From Candidatus Endonucleibacter bathymodioli (GTDB lineage Bacteria; Pseudomonadota; Gammaproteobacteria; Pseudomonadales; Endozoicomonadaceae), in NCBI GenBank assembly GCA_030674915.1, contig JASXSV010000031.1, positions 1 through 30,070 on the forward strand: a DNA stretch of 30,070 bases. The letters run 5' to 3'. Numbering within the stretch: the stretch's first letter is position 1; every line of letters begins with the position of its first letter. A model generated the notes under the pieces. It searched no databases. It was given only the letters and a program-made list of their open reading frames with translations, and had not been told where the DNA came from. Shown piece by piece: positions 20,250 to 28,149 of this stretch. A program made the position numbers and the translations under genes.

Positions 20250-20426
20250 TCCGAGAATACTAGTGTGCGGAAGTAAATATGTTATCATTCACAGCCAGAG
20301 TCCGATGCTTGTAAGGCTTGTAAAAATTACCCATGTAGTCACCTAGTTCGTTGTGTGAGAACTACAATTTAAAAGACAATAGTAGCTAGTATTTATTAAT
20401 AGCAATTGACTAAAGGGGGAAAAGTA
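20250..20426. promoter_or_regulatory. Region upstream of the first GT61 gene
   Basis: This AT-rich leader between the IS30 remnant and the first + strand gene should contain the operon promoter, because all genes downstream are co-directional and tightly packed. I do not see a strong sigma-70 pair or a JUMPstart element. The ribosome site AGGGGGA at 20414-20420 lies six bases before TTG 20427. Confidence 0.35.
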
Positions 20427-21743
20427 TTGGAGCGGCTGAAGGTGTTTTATAGGAAGAGGCTTTCCAGATTCAAAATATTTCGTGGTCTAAGAGCCATGCT
20501 TGGTAGTTTAGCCTATTCGGTAGGGCGGGCTCGTTTGGTTTTGCGTGGACCAATCTATAGACGATTTAAATTCTTGCCAATGAAAGAGTTAGGACTGTTA
20601 GGTGGGGTTAAAAATAGTATTCAATTATCCTCGGGGGGTCGTCTCAACATAGCAGGTCCAAATTTTGTAGGTGAGCGTCCGGCGAGGCTGATTGCTGAGA
20701 GCCAGGTTGAATTGGAAAGTCCTGATTTGGAGTTAATGGAGCTTGATTCTGTCGCAGTTGTAGGTGGCACAAATTTTATATTAAGGGATGGAGTGGCTTT
20801 TCATCCTGACCTTTACGACTCCCTTAGAGATGTATCGCCAGCTGAGAGATTTGGGTTTATGACTGCTTTTCCAGATTGTGGAGAAGTAGTATTTCATTTT
20901 CCGGAGTCTACCAGAGAGATTCCAAATGGAGTGAGTTTGCTGGGGCAGTGTACTGGAAATTATGCACACTGGTTGACAGAAACATTACCAAAATTGTTAT
21001 TGGTAGACACTGTTGAGAGTTATAGAGAATTCCCATTGTTAGTCGATGCTTGGTCTCCGGCTGTTTTTATTGAGACAGTTGATATTTTTAATAAGTACAG
21101 CAGGCCGATAATAAAAGTTAATCTATGGGAACAAGTAGATGTTAAGCGGTTAGTGGAGCTCTCGCCGCCAGCGTATGTTCCGCCAGAATATCGCGAATTT
21201 GTAAAAGATGGAAAACTGCCTCTAGTTGAAAGTAATCTCTTCCCTTTTTCCCGTCACGCTTTAGATTTGTTAAGAGAACAGTCTCTTAAGCTTACTGTGT
21301 TGCGAGAAGGCTCTACACGTCGCAGAAAGCTCTACCTGCAGAGATCAGTTGCCAGCACTGGCAATGGTAGACAAATTACTAACATTGACGATGTTGAAGA
21401 GGTGATTAGAAGGCATGGTTTTGAGTTTATTGAAACTGGCAAGCTTGGTTTTATAGATCAGGTGAAACTTTTTTCCGAGGCTGTTTACATTGTTTCTCCT
21501 GTTGGGGCGGCAATGGCTAATACAATTTTTTCACCTCCTGGGTGCAGAGTGATCGCACTGGCGCCATATTATGAAAGAGCAAACTATTACTATTTTTCAA
21601 ATCTTATGGGTGCGTTAAAGCACGACTTGTTTTATGTGTTAGGGGTGCAGGTGGGCGGAGTAGGGCACCCGCTTCACCGAGATTACAGTGTTGATGCTGC
21701 AGCTTTAAACACAGCTCTTGATGGATGTGCTGTCGATGATTGA
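20427..21743 (+). CDS. GT61 glycosyltransferase 1
   Basis: This GT61-family glycosyltransferase of 438 residues is counted from TTG 20427, chosen because AGGGGGA stands six bases upstream; an earlier TTG at 20406 has no such site. The N-terminus is short and basic (MERLKVFYRKRLSRFK), suggesting membrane association. NYAHWLTETLPK is at residues 178 onward and VGAAMANTIF starts at residue 359, with the RKLYLQR and RRHGFEF segments between. It probably transfers one sugar of the repeat unit in the cytoplasm; donor unknown. It heads the operon and overlaps the next GT61 gene by a few bases. The two proteins align over most of their length (NYAHW, TELLPK or TETLPK, GAAxxN, FYVLG), suggesting tandem duplication and divergence. 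Confidence 0.88.
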   Translation: MERLKVFYRKRLSRFKIFRGLRAMLGSLAYSVGRARLVLRGPIYRRFKFLPMKELGLLGGVKNSIQLSSGGRLNIAGPNFVGERPARLIAESQVELESPDLELMELDSVAVVGGTNFILRDGVAFHPDLYDSLRDVSPAERFGFMTAFPDCGEVVFHFPESTREIPNGVSLLGQCTGNYAHWLTETLPKLLLVDTVESYREFPLLVDAWSPAVFIETVDIFNKYSRPIIKVNLWEQVDVKRLVELSPPAYVPPEYREFVKDGKLPLVESNLFPFSRHALDLLREQSLKLTVLREGSTRRRKLYLQRSVASTGNGRQITNIDDVEEVIRRHGFEFIETGKLGFIDQVKLFSEAVYIVSPVGAAMANTIFSPPGCRVIALAPYYERANYYYFSNLMGALKHDLFYVLGVQVGGVGHPLHRDYSVDAAALNTALDGCAVDD

Positions 21744-23037
21744 TAGATTCTTGCCAAGTATGTTAAGACTTTATCGGGCTAAATTATCCAGATTTTATGT
21801 TGCTCGGGTGGTTAGGCATTGCGCACACGTCGGGCTTGTTTTTCTTTACCGTTTAAAGTGCATAGCCATTGGACAAATGAAGGGAGGGAAATTTCGTTTT
21901 TTTACTCCTGAACAGTTTGGTAGGCAGTATTTTCCTATGTGCGAAATACTTGTTCCTGAGAAGCATGTGGTCATTGATGGCCCTCGCAGCAGTTATAAGC
22001 ATTCTTTCGGTTTCAATGCAGAGTTGCGTATAAAATTTTTAATGCCTGAGTTGCGTACATTGTGCCTGAATGATGCCGTGGCTATAGGTGGTACTGGGTT
22101 TTTGATTGTTCAAGGGGGAGTAATGCTACCTGAATTATTCGACCCTGAAAAGGACACATGTCTTGCGGAAACATATGGGGTAGTAAAAATAATTGATGAA
22201 GGCTCTGCGATTAGATTTTATACATCAAAGCCAGCTCTGGAGCGTAATGAGGCAATCAGTCTGTTGGGTCAATGTGCGAATAATTATGCACACTGGATGA
22301 CTGAGCTTCTTCCCAAATTATTGATGGTTGATGCCTCGTCTCGTTATGACGGTTGGCCGTTGTTAATTGATGCCTCGGCAGTCAGGTCTTTTGAAGAGTG
22401 TATAAGGTTATTTAATACAAAACGGCGAAAAATCATAGTGGTTGATTCTTGGGCTCCAGTAATCCTGACCAAGGTTGTCCATGTATCGGCGCCCGCTTAC
22501 GAGCCCTACAGACCTGATAGAATTAAAAAGCAGGAGGCTTGTAATTATATAAACATCTTTTCGCCAGAGGTAATGAAGATGCTTCGTGATGAGGCGCATA
22601 GGGTTGTTAAGGCGGAAAGCGTGGTTCCATATCGGAGAGTATATCTGGATCGAGGAAAGGCTGGAAATTTGCGTAGCATTACTAATCGGGAGCAGGTGAA
22701 TGGGGTTCTTAGAGATTATAAATTTGAAACCATTGAGCCTGCGAAGCTATCAATTAGTGAGCAGATTAACGTGTGCAGGGAGGCGGAGTGTATTATTGCT
22801 CCAATTGGAGCGGCACTTATAAATATGATTTTTGCGACTGAAGGTTGCAAGGTTTTTGCTTTGGTCGGCAAGTATGACTATGGGAATTATTATTATTATT
22901 CCAATCTGGCTGGCGTGCTGGGCTGTGAATTTTATTATGTTTTAGGAGAGCCAGTAACTGCTGGTGGGCAGGATATGCATTTTGATTATACGGTAGATAT
23001 AGAGGGATTGAGGGCATCGTTAGAGGCGGGATTGTAA
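21736..23037 (+). CDS. GT61 glycosyltransferase 2
   Basis: This GT61-family protein has 433 residues from ATG 21736, whose codons overlap the preceding gene's stop. ATG 21721 is an alternative that would add five residues; neither has a strong ribosome site, consistent with translational coupling. NYAHWMTELLPK starts at residue 183. The C-terminal motif reads APIGAALINMIF, and a Tyr-rich run (YGNYYYYSN) follows. The N-terminus is basic with hydrophobic patches (VGLVFLYRLK). Role as for the other GT61 enzymes: a glycan-chain glycosyltransferase acting before export by Wzm/Wzt. A gap of about 66 bases separates it from the ATP-grasp gene. The - arm copy is frameshifted. Confidence 0.88.
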   Translation: MIDRFLPSMLRLYRAKLSRFYVARVVRHCAHVGLVFLYRLKCIAIGQMKGGKFRFFTPEQFGRQYFPMCEILVPEKHVVIDGPRSSYKHSFGFNAELRIKFLMPELRTLCLNDAVAIGGTGFLIVQGGVMLPELFDPEKDTCLAETYGVVKIIDEGSAIRFYTSKPALERNEAISLLGQCANNYAHWMTELLPKLLMVDASSRYDGWPLLIDASAVRSFEECIRLFNTKRRKIIVVDSWAPVILTKVVHVSAPAYEPYRPDRIKKQEACNYINIFSPEVMKMLRDEAHRVVKAESVVPYRRVYLDRGKAGNLRSITNREQVNGVLRDYKFETIEPAKLSISEQINVCREAECIIAPIGAALINMIFATEGCKVFALVGKYDYGNYYYYSNLAGVLGCEFYYVLGEPVTAGGQDMHFDYTVDIEGLRASLEAGL

Positions 23038-23103
23038 ATTTTCAGCGTGGGTGTCGGGCTGATGCTCGTCCTCGATGGGTACTCATATAGGAACAAGGGT
23101 TTC

Positions 23104-24276
23104 ATGACAAAGAGAGTGCTTTTAGTAGGTAGCAGTTTTAGTGCAGTGCCTATTTTTTTCAAACTCAAAGAGAGAGGGTTTCATGTCTCTGTTTGTGGAA
23201 ATGTTAGTGGAGATCCCTGCCACAAGTATGCAGATGAATCTTTTTTCTTCGATTATTCACAGCGAGAAAAACTATTAGAGCTGGTTGAATCACAAACCTT
23301 TGATTACCTTGTTCCTAGCTGTAATGATTATTCTTATATGTCTTGTGCCTGGGTGGCGAGTCACTTTGACTTCCCTGGCTATGATTCCTATAAAACCGCA
23401 CTAATATTGCATAATAAAAGTGATTTTCGGGAATTTACAAGTGAGTATAATTTACCAGCTCCGCGTGCATTAAAGACGTCGGACATCGATAATTTATCTG
23501 TTGGTGGTTTTGAATTCCCATTGTTAGTGAAGCCTGTTGATAGTTTTAGTGGGCGAGGCGTAATTAAAGTTGATTCGGCGGAAGGCTTGGCGACTGCCTG
23601 TGATGTGTCTGTTGGTAGTTCTCGAGCAAAGAGTCTTGTAATTGAGGAGTTTGTTTCCGGAGGGTTGCATAGCCATTCAGCTTTTATAAAAGATGGAAAG
23701 ATAGTCGTTGAATTTTTTGTTGATGAGTTTTGCACCGTGTACCCTTATCAAGTTAACTGTTCTAATCATCCATCTAAGTTATCTGATGGAGTGCAGCGGA
23801 ATATAAGTGCCGCGATGTCTCGGCTTGTAGGCTTGTTACAGTTAAGTGATGGTCTTTTGCATACTCAGCTTATAGTGGAGGAGGATAAGTTTTGGATTGT
23901 TGAGTGTATGAGGCGATGCCCGGGTGATTTATACGGTTATCTTGTCGACATGTCAGCAGGAATACAATATACAGATTTATTAGTTCGATCTTATATTGCT
24001 GAAGACTTGCCAGGTAGGGTGCCTCTGGGTGTCTATAAGAACTGTGTCCGTCATACAGTTTCATCCGCTGAACCCATTAATTTTTTCTCATATAGTCATG
24101 CCATTCCGGGTGAGGATGTTTGGGTTGTTCCCCTTAAAAATAGTGGGGAGGAGCTGGGTGTTGCTCCTTATGATAAATTGGCCATTATTTTTTCTGAGGT
24201 GGGCAGTTATGAAGCTATGTTGGAATTATCTCCAGTTTTGGACAGTTTGATTTCTATTAAGCCTGTGGAGGGCTAA
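23104..24276 (+). CDS. ATP-grasp family ligase
   Basis: This is a 390-residue ATP-grasp protein. The N-terminal Rossmann-like domain starts MTKRVLLVGSSFSAVPIFF. The ATP-binding lysine is probably K143 in LLVKPVDSFSGRGV, followed by the IEEFVSGG hinge, and the metal-binding Glu is likely E267 in VECMRRCPGD. Such enzymes couple a carboxylate to an amine or thiol through an acyl phosphate. ATG 23104 is preferred over the upstream open frame (from 23047) because the family fold begins here. It ends one base before the oxidoreductase start, so the two are coupled. In a polysaccharide locus it may attach an amino acid or other acid to a sugar amine or make a precursor; this is inference. Intact here, frameshifted in the - arm. 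Confidence 0.8.
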   Translation: MTKRVLLVGSSFSAVPIFFKLKERGFHVSVCGNVSGDPCHKYADESFFFDYSQREKLLELVESQTFDYLVPSCNDYSYMSCAWVASHFDFPGYDSYKTALILHNKSDFREFTSEYNLPAPRALKTSDIDNLSVGGFEFPLLVKPVDSFSGRGVIKVDSAEGLATACDVSVGSSRAKSLVIEEFVSGGLHSHSAFIKDGKIVVEFFVDEFCTVYPYQVNCSNHPSKLSDGVQRNISAAMSRLVGLLQLSDGLLHTQLIVEEDKFWIVECMRRCPGDLYGYLVDMSAGIQYTDLLVRSYIAEDLPGRVPLGVYKNCVRHTVSSAEPINFFSYSHAIPGEDVWVVPLKNSGEELGVAPYDKLAIIFSEVGSYEAMLELSPVLDSLISIKPVEG

Positions 24277-24277
24277 A

Positions 24278-25435
24278 ATGATGCCAGATGAGCAGACCAA
24301 AGGGGTAAAGAGTTTAAAAGTGGCCTTTTTGGGGGGCGGCTGTGATTCTGCTGTGGGGCAGGTTCATCGAGTTGCTATTGGGATGGATCGGAGATTTGAG
24401 CTTGTGGCAGGGTGTTTTAGTCGGGACATCGAAAAAAATGCGGAAACTGCTCGGCAGTATGTGGTGGAGTTAAGTAGAGTTTATAGTAGCCATGAAGAGC
24501 TATTGGTGGCGGAAAAAAGTAAAATAGATGCGGTTATCATTTTGACACCAACGAATAGTCATGTCGAGCAGGTGGCTGCTTGTATTGAAGCTGACATGCC
24601 GGTAATTTGTGAAAAGGCATTGGTTTCTTCGCTGGAAGATGCGCGAAAAATTGAAGAGCTTATTAACGATAAGCAAGCATATTTAGCGGTTACATATAAC
24701 TATACTGGTTATCCTATGTTGCGTGAACTAAGGCATATGATTGATCGGGGTGCGGTAGGTAAGGTCCAGCAGGTACAGATTGAGATGCCTCAGGAAGGTT
24801 TTATAAAACAGTTAGAGAGTGGTGGCGTAGCTGCACCACAGGGTTGGCGTCTTCAGGATGAAAAAATATCTACGGTATCTCTTGATCTTGGTGCGCACCT
24901 TCATGCAATCATCTCATTTTTAACTGGAGAAGAGCCAATTGAGCTGGTCTCGCTTAACAATTCATACGGCGGGTTTGAGCAGGTAGTTGATAGTGTAATG
25001 TGTATGGCAAAATACTCCAATAATTTATCATGTAATATTTGGTATACAAAAGCTGCTTTGGGCTATCGTAATGGTCTTAAAGTGCGCGTGTTTGGTGACA
25101 GAGGAGCTGCTGAGTGGTGTCAGGCTAATCCTGAAGATTTGTCTTTTTGTGATGAGTATGGTCGGAAAATGTTATTAGATCGTGCGAGCCCCGAAATAGA
25201 AATAGCTAACCAGTTAAGGTATACGAGATTTAAGGCCGGCCACCCTGCAGGGTTTATTGAAGCATTTGCGAACTATTATTGTGATATTGCTGACACATTG
25301 GAGAAATATTTACAAGATAGAAAGCCTTTGGATCATGAAAATGTATTTGGTGTTTCTGATTCTGTGGGCTGTATGCATATGTTAGAAGCAATATCAGATT
25401 CAAGCGCTAATAGCGGGTGGATAAAAGTACAATGA
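24278..25435 (+). CDS. Gfo/Idh/MocA-family oxidoreductase
   Basis: This 385-residue NAD(P)-dependent oxidoreductase has an N-terminal Rossmann domain (VAFLGGGCDSAVGQVH near residues 15-30) and DAVIILTPTNSH. The family's EKP motif appears as EKA at residues 112-114; alanine for proline is a modest deviation. The C-terminal Gfo/Idh/MocA domain carries YRNGLKVRVFGDRGAAEW and a GHPAGFIEAFANYY segment. Members oxidise or reduce hydroxyls of sugars and nucleotide sugars. The ATG at 24278 follows GGAGGG by five bases and overlaps nothing. Its stop overlaps the FkbM start in ATGA. The tight ATP-grasp, oxidoreductase, methyltransferase order suggests joint modification of one sugar. Confidence 0.88.
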   Translation: MMPDEQTKGVKSLKVAFLGGGCDSAVGQVHRVAIGMDRRFELVAGCFSRDIEKNAETARQYVVELSRVYSSHEELLVAEKSKIDAVIILTPTNSHVEQVAACIEADMPVICEKALVSSLEDARKIEELINDKQAYLAVTYNYTGYPMLRELRHMIDRGAVGKVQQVQIEMPQEGFIKQLESGGVAAPQGWRLQDEKISTVSLDLGAHLHAIISFLTGEEPIELVSLNNSYGGFEQVVDSVMCMAKYSNNLSCNIWYTKAALGYRNGLKVRVFGDRGAAEWCQANPEDLSFCDEYGRKMLLDRASPEIEIANQLRYTRFKAGHPAGFIEAFANYYCDIADTLEKYLQDRKPLDHENVFGVSDSVGCMHMLEAISDSSANSGWIKVQ

Positions 25436-26550
25436 GTGAAATAATTTTGACGGCCTATGGCGAAGATATGCGCATTAAAGAGGCAGTTGAGTTTTGTGAG
25501 AAGTTTATTCAATCGGATGGGCGTAGATATATTTGTGGTAGAAATATTTATGCGGATAGTGTGATTGGTCAGCTGGATATAGCTGGAATTATAGATGATT
25601 TTTGCGTAGATTTAGAGTACAAAGGTATTCCGGTAATAAAATCAATCTACACCCCTGTGGGTGCGCTGGTTTTAGTGGCTTCCGGTGGTAGGCCTCTGTC
25701 CGCGCTGGGAAAGGTTAAGGGGTATGGGTTTTCTTGCCTAGACTATTTCTTCTTCCGTAAATATTCTGGTTTGCCATTGGTAGATATATTTTTTAATGAG
25801 GGCTTCGAAAGTGAATATGAGGCGAATGAGAATGAATATGCTTGGGTGTATGGCTTGTTGGCAGATGATTTATCTAAAGAAATATACAAAAAACTGACAA
25901 GCTTTCGCTTAAAAGGTGATGTAGAGCTATTGAGAGGGTTTACATGTCGCGAAAAAGAGCAGTACTTTGAAGATTTTCTGCAGCTTGCCCCTGCTGGAGA
26001 AAGCTTTGTGGATGCTGGTGGTTTTGATGGTTATACTAGCTTGCAATTTATAAGGATTTGCCCAGAATACCAGTCAATCAATGTATTTGAGCCAGACCCA
26101 GAAAATTTCTCAGTATGTAATAGCCGCCTTCCTCAGCATGAAAATATAAAAGTTCATGATCTGGGTCTTTCAGACTCCAAGAAAACATTAAAGTTTGAAA
26201 TGGGAGGTGTCAGGTCGAGAATTACTGATGTCGGTTCTATGGAGATCAACGTCGACCGGTTGGATGATGTGCTTTCGTCCTCAGTTACTTTTATTAAAAT
26301 GGATATTGAGGGCGCTGAGATTTCAGCGATAGATGGTGCTGCAGGCACTATTAATGAATACCACCCTCGTTTGGGAATCTGCGTATATCATGGGGCTGGA
26401 GCATTTTGGGAGATACCTAAAAAAGTATTATCTATCCGGGATGATTATAGAATTTATCTCAGGCACTATACGGAAAGTATTTATGAAACAGTTATGTTTT
26501 TCATTCCGATAAAGCAGCACGTTTATGGAGGTGGGTGGAGAGTTAGATGA
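25432..26550 (+). CDS. FkbM-family methyltransferase with N-terminal extension
   Basis: This 372-residue protein starts at ATG 25432, with ATGA overlap to the preceding stop. The C-terminal 200 residues are an FkbM SAM-dependent methyltransferase: VDAGGFDGYTS (motif I, residues 193-203), VFEPDPENF, and KMDIEGAE (DIEGAE at 291-296). FkbM enzymes O-methylate sugars and other small molecules. The first 150 residues form a separate Rossmann-like region (YICGRNIYADSVIGQLD, VLVASGG) often seen before FkbM domains in surface-glycan loci; its role is unclear. Its stop overlaps the fdtA start (ATGA), so the genes are translationally coupled. It probably methylates a sugar of the polysaccharide, by inference. 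Confidence 0.85.
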   Translation: MSEIILTAYGEDMRIKEAVEFCEKFIQSDGRRYICGRNIYADSVIGQLDIAGIIDDFCVDLEYKGIPVIKSIYTPVGALVLVASGGRPLSALGKVKGYGFSCLDYFFFRKYSGLPLVDIFFNEGFESEYEANENEYAWVYGLLADDLSKEIYKKLTSFRLKGDVELLRGFTCREKEQYFEDFLQLAPAGESFVDAGGFDGYTSLQFIRICPEYQSINVFEPDPENFSVCNSRLPQHENIKVHDLGLSDSKKTLKFEMGGVRSRITDVGSMEINVDRLDDVLSSSVTFIKMDIEGAEISAIDGAAGTINEYHPRLGICVYHGAGAFWEIPKKVLSIRDDYRIYLRHYTESIYETVMFFIPIKQHVYGGGWRVR

Positions 26551-26960
26551 TTAAAGATTGTCAGTTGATTGATTTGAGAAGAGTTCAAGATAGCCGTGGA
26601 AACCTGACTTTTATTGAGTCAGGCAGAGATATTCCTTTTGAATTCAAGAGAATCTATTACCTTTATGATGTTCCGAGTGGGGCCTCCAGGGGCGGGCACG
26701 GACATAAGCAGTTGCAACAGGTCATAATTGCAATGTCAGGAAGTTTTGATGTCACTCTCGATGATGGGTATGAGGAAAAAGTTTTCCATTTAAATCGATC
26801 CTATGCCGGTTTATATACCCCCCCCATGATGTGGCGAGACCTGGATAATTTTTCATCGGGGTCGGTTTGTATGGTATTGGCCTCTGATTACTATGAAGAA
26901 AAAGATTATTTTAGGGATTATCGAGATTTTAAGCGGGTAGCTTTGGATAGAGGTAAGTGA
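26547..26960 (+). CDS. fdtA: FdtA/WxcM-like dTDP-sugar 3,4-ketoisomerase
   Basis: This 137-residue cupin is full length for FdtA or QdtA. It should isomerise dTDP-4-oxo-6-deoxyglucose to the 3-oxo sugar, the substrate of the DegT aminotransferase. The two histidines of RGGHGHKQLQQVI (H51, H53) match the catalytic pair known in FdtA. DLRRVQDSRGNLTFIE at the start and PPMMWRDLDNFSSGSVC towards the end are typical. Whether the product leads to Fuc3N or Qui3N cannot be read. It overlaps the FkbM gene at ATGA and is followed by a dead DegT gene with overlapping GTG, the ancestral fdtA-fdtB order. The working aminotransferase is the copy at 3588-4715. Confidence 0.92.
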   Translation: MIKDCQLIDLRRVQDSRGNLTFIESGRDIPFEFKRIYYLYDVPSGASRGGHGHKQLQQVIIAMSGSFDVTLDDGYEEKVFHLNRSYAGLYTPPMMWRDLDNFSSGSVCMVLASDYYEEKDYFRDYRDFKRVALDRGK

Positions 26961-27157
26961 AGGTTCCATTTTTTGACTTAAAGCGATTACATGTAGATAT
27001 CCGTGGCAAATTAGATGAAGCTTATAGGCGTGTACTTGATTTGGGCTGGGTTATTCAAGGATCAGAGTTAGAGGCTTTTGAAAAGGAGTTTGCGGATTAT
27101 TGCGAGGCATGACACCGTGTTGGTGTTGGTGTTGGTGTTGGTGTTGGTGTTGGTGTT
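26957..27157 (+). pseudogene. DegT aminotransferase head remnant ending in a hexamer expansion
   Basis: From GTG 26957 (overlapping the fdtA stop) the frame reads VKVPFFDLKRLHVDIR, then SELEAFEKEFADYCEA, the N-terminus of a DegT aminotransferase clearly different from the one at 3588-4715. A TGA at 27110-27112 replaces the expected lysine of the [12 protein letters not shown] segment. Staying in frame, the sequence continues His-Arg and then thirteen alternating Val and Gly codons (27119-27157), where a normal protein has only GVG before Asn-Gly. The rest of the gene, including the PLP lysine, is absent. Both arms agree, so the truncation is likely real. Confidence 0.85.
27117..27157. repeat. 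Hexamer microsatellite (GTGTTG)n, about 6.8 copies
   Basis: This is 41 bases of perfect six-base repeat at the end of the DegT remnant, 54 bases before rfbD. In the DegT reading frame each unit is Val-Gly. The copy number is the same in both arms. It is a likely slippage site, but the unit is a multiple of three and it is not within a live gene, so any effect would be on spacing upstream of rfbD. Confidence 0.95.
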
Positions 27158-27211
27158 AAGCCAACTTTGTTTGAAAGATAAGATTGCACCACAACTTAAA
27201 GGCATTCGTAC

Positions 27212-28075
27212 GTGAAAGTGCTGATAACAGGAGCTGATGGTCAAGTAGGGCGTGAGCTTGTTGAAATGGGGCGGCTCTTGTCTTATGAAATTATAGAGGC
27301 GGATCGTGAGGTATTGGATATTACAGACTCGGGAGCAGTGAGGTCTTTTTGCGAAAATATTCGGCCTGAAGCTATTATCAATGCAGCTGCCTACACAGCG
27401 GTGGATGATGCCGAGTTAGAGCCTGAATTGGCATTTTTGGTGAATTCTGAAGCGGTAAAGTACTTGGCTTCAGCAGCCAAAGAATTGCAAATTCCCCTGC
27501 TGCATATATCAACAGATTATGTTTTTGACGGGGCTAAGCCTGAGCATTATAACGAAGAGGATAGTACCTCTCCAATAAATGTATATGGTCGAAGTAAGCG
27601 GCAAGGCGAAATATATTTAGTAGAGAGTGGAGCGCACTATTTCATTCTTAGAACTAGCTGGGTGTTTGGTCGGCACGGCTCCAATTTTGTGAAAACAATG
27701 ATGAGACTTGCTAAAGATAGGGATGAATTGAGCGTGATCAATGACCAGTTTGGTGGCCCTACATCAGCGATAGATATATCAGCAGCTCTCTATAAAGCAT
27801 TAGCTGTTATCCTTAAGGATCCAACCTTGTCGGGAATTTATCACTATTCGGGCGCTCCAGAGGTTAGTTGGTTTGAGTTTGCCGGTGAGATCATTAAAAT
27901 GGGGGTGGAGACTGGCAAAATAAGTGACCCGCCGATTATAAAACCAATCACCAGTGACGAGTATCCAGTGGCGGCAACCAGACCAAAAAATTCCAGACTG
28001 AATTGTGCAAGGTTCAGTCGAGTATTTAATGAGGCCTCACCTAGTTGGAGGGAGCAGCTACTAGGGGTCATTTAG
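27212..28075 (+). CDS. rfbD: dTDP-4-dehydrorhamnose reductase
   Basis: This 287-residue RmlD/RfbD protein is full length. It reduces dTDP-4-dehydro-L-rhamnose to dTDP-L-rhamnose with NAD(P)H. The GADGQVG nucleotide motif is at residues 7-13, INAAAYTAVDDAE follows, STDYVFDG is present, and the catalytic Y125 and K129 lie in YGRSK. The TSAIDIS and FAGEI segments towards the end are typical. The start is GTG 27212 with a weak AAAGG nine bases upstream; it opens after the hexamer repeat, so transcription may depend on the upstream genes. The other rhamnose genes (rfbA, rfbB, rfbC) are not in the window and must be elsewhere if the enzyme does its usual job. The - arm copy is frameshifted. Confidence 0.92.
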   Translation: MKVLITGADGQVGRELVEMGRLLSYEIIEADREVLDITDSGAVRSFCENIRPEAIINAAAYTAVDDAELEPELAFLVNSEAVKYLASAAKELQIPLLHISTDYVFDGAKPEHYNEEDSTSPINVYGRSKRQGEIYLVESGAHYFILRTSWVFGRHGSNFVKTMMRLAKDRDELSVINDQFGGPTSAIDISAALYKALAVILKDPTLSGIYHYSGAPEVSWFEFAGEIIKMGVETGKISDPPIIKPITSDEYPVAATRPKNSRLNCARFSRVFNEASPSWREQLLGVI

Positions 28076-28078
28076 TTG

Positions 28079-28106
28079 TCTTTGGTCTTTGGTCTTTGGT
28101 CTTTGG
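28079..28106. repeat. Heptamer repeat (TCTTTGG)4
   Basis: Four perfect copies of a seven-base unit begin three bases after the rfbD stop and lie 44 bases before wzm. The same copy number occurs in the - arm. Copy changes would alter the spacing between rfbD and wzm. Confidence 0.95.
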
Positions 28107-28149
28107 ACGAGAACCATAAATTTCAATTCAAGCATGTTGTGAGATAAAG

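Larger units (their letters stand above)
19137..20733. other. Single-copy loop 2 between the inverted arms
   Basis: This 1,597-nt segment holds a 5-prime gene fragment of unknown function on the - strand, a decayed IS30-type transposase and the upstream region plus N-terminal codons of the first GT61 gene. The 20733 side is natural, since the GT61 gene reads through it. The 19137 side is the abnormal join, where the unknown gene runs into inverted GT61 sequence. Confidence 0.9.

Noticed and set aside
20250..20426. JUMPstart/ops element before the polysaccharide operon
   Set aside because: No GGCGGTAG-type core is present in the leader of the first GT61 gene.
27110..27112. In-frame TGA in the DegT remnant as a selenocysteine codon
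   Set aside because: The protein is truncated soon afterwards, lacks the PLP lysine, and no SECIS-like hairpin is apparent. It is simply a dead gene.
27117..27157. CRISPR-like array or origin iterons
   Set aside because: The unit is only six bases, perfectly tandem and without spacers. It traces to the GVG codons of the DegT remnant.
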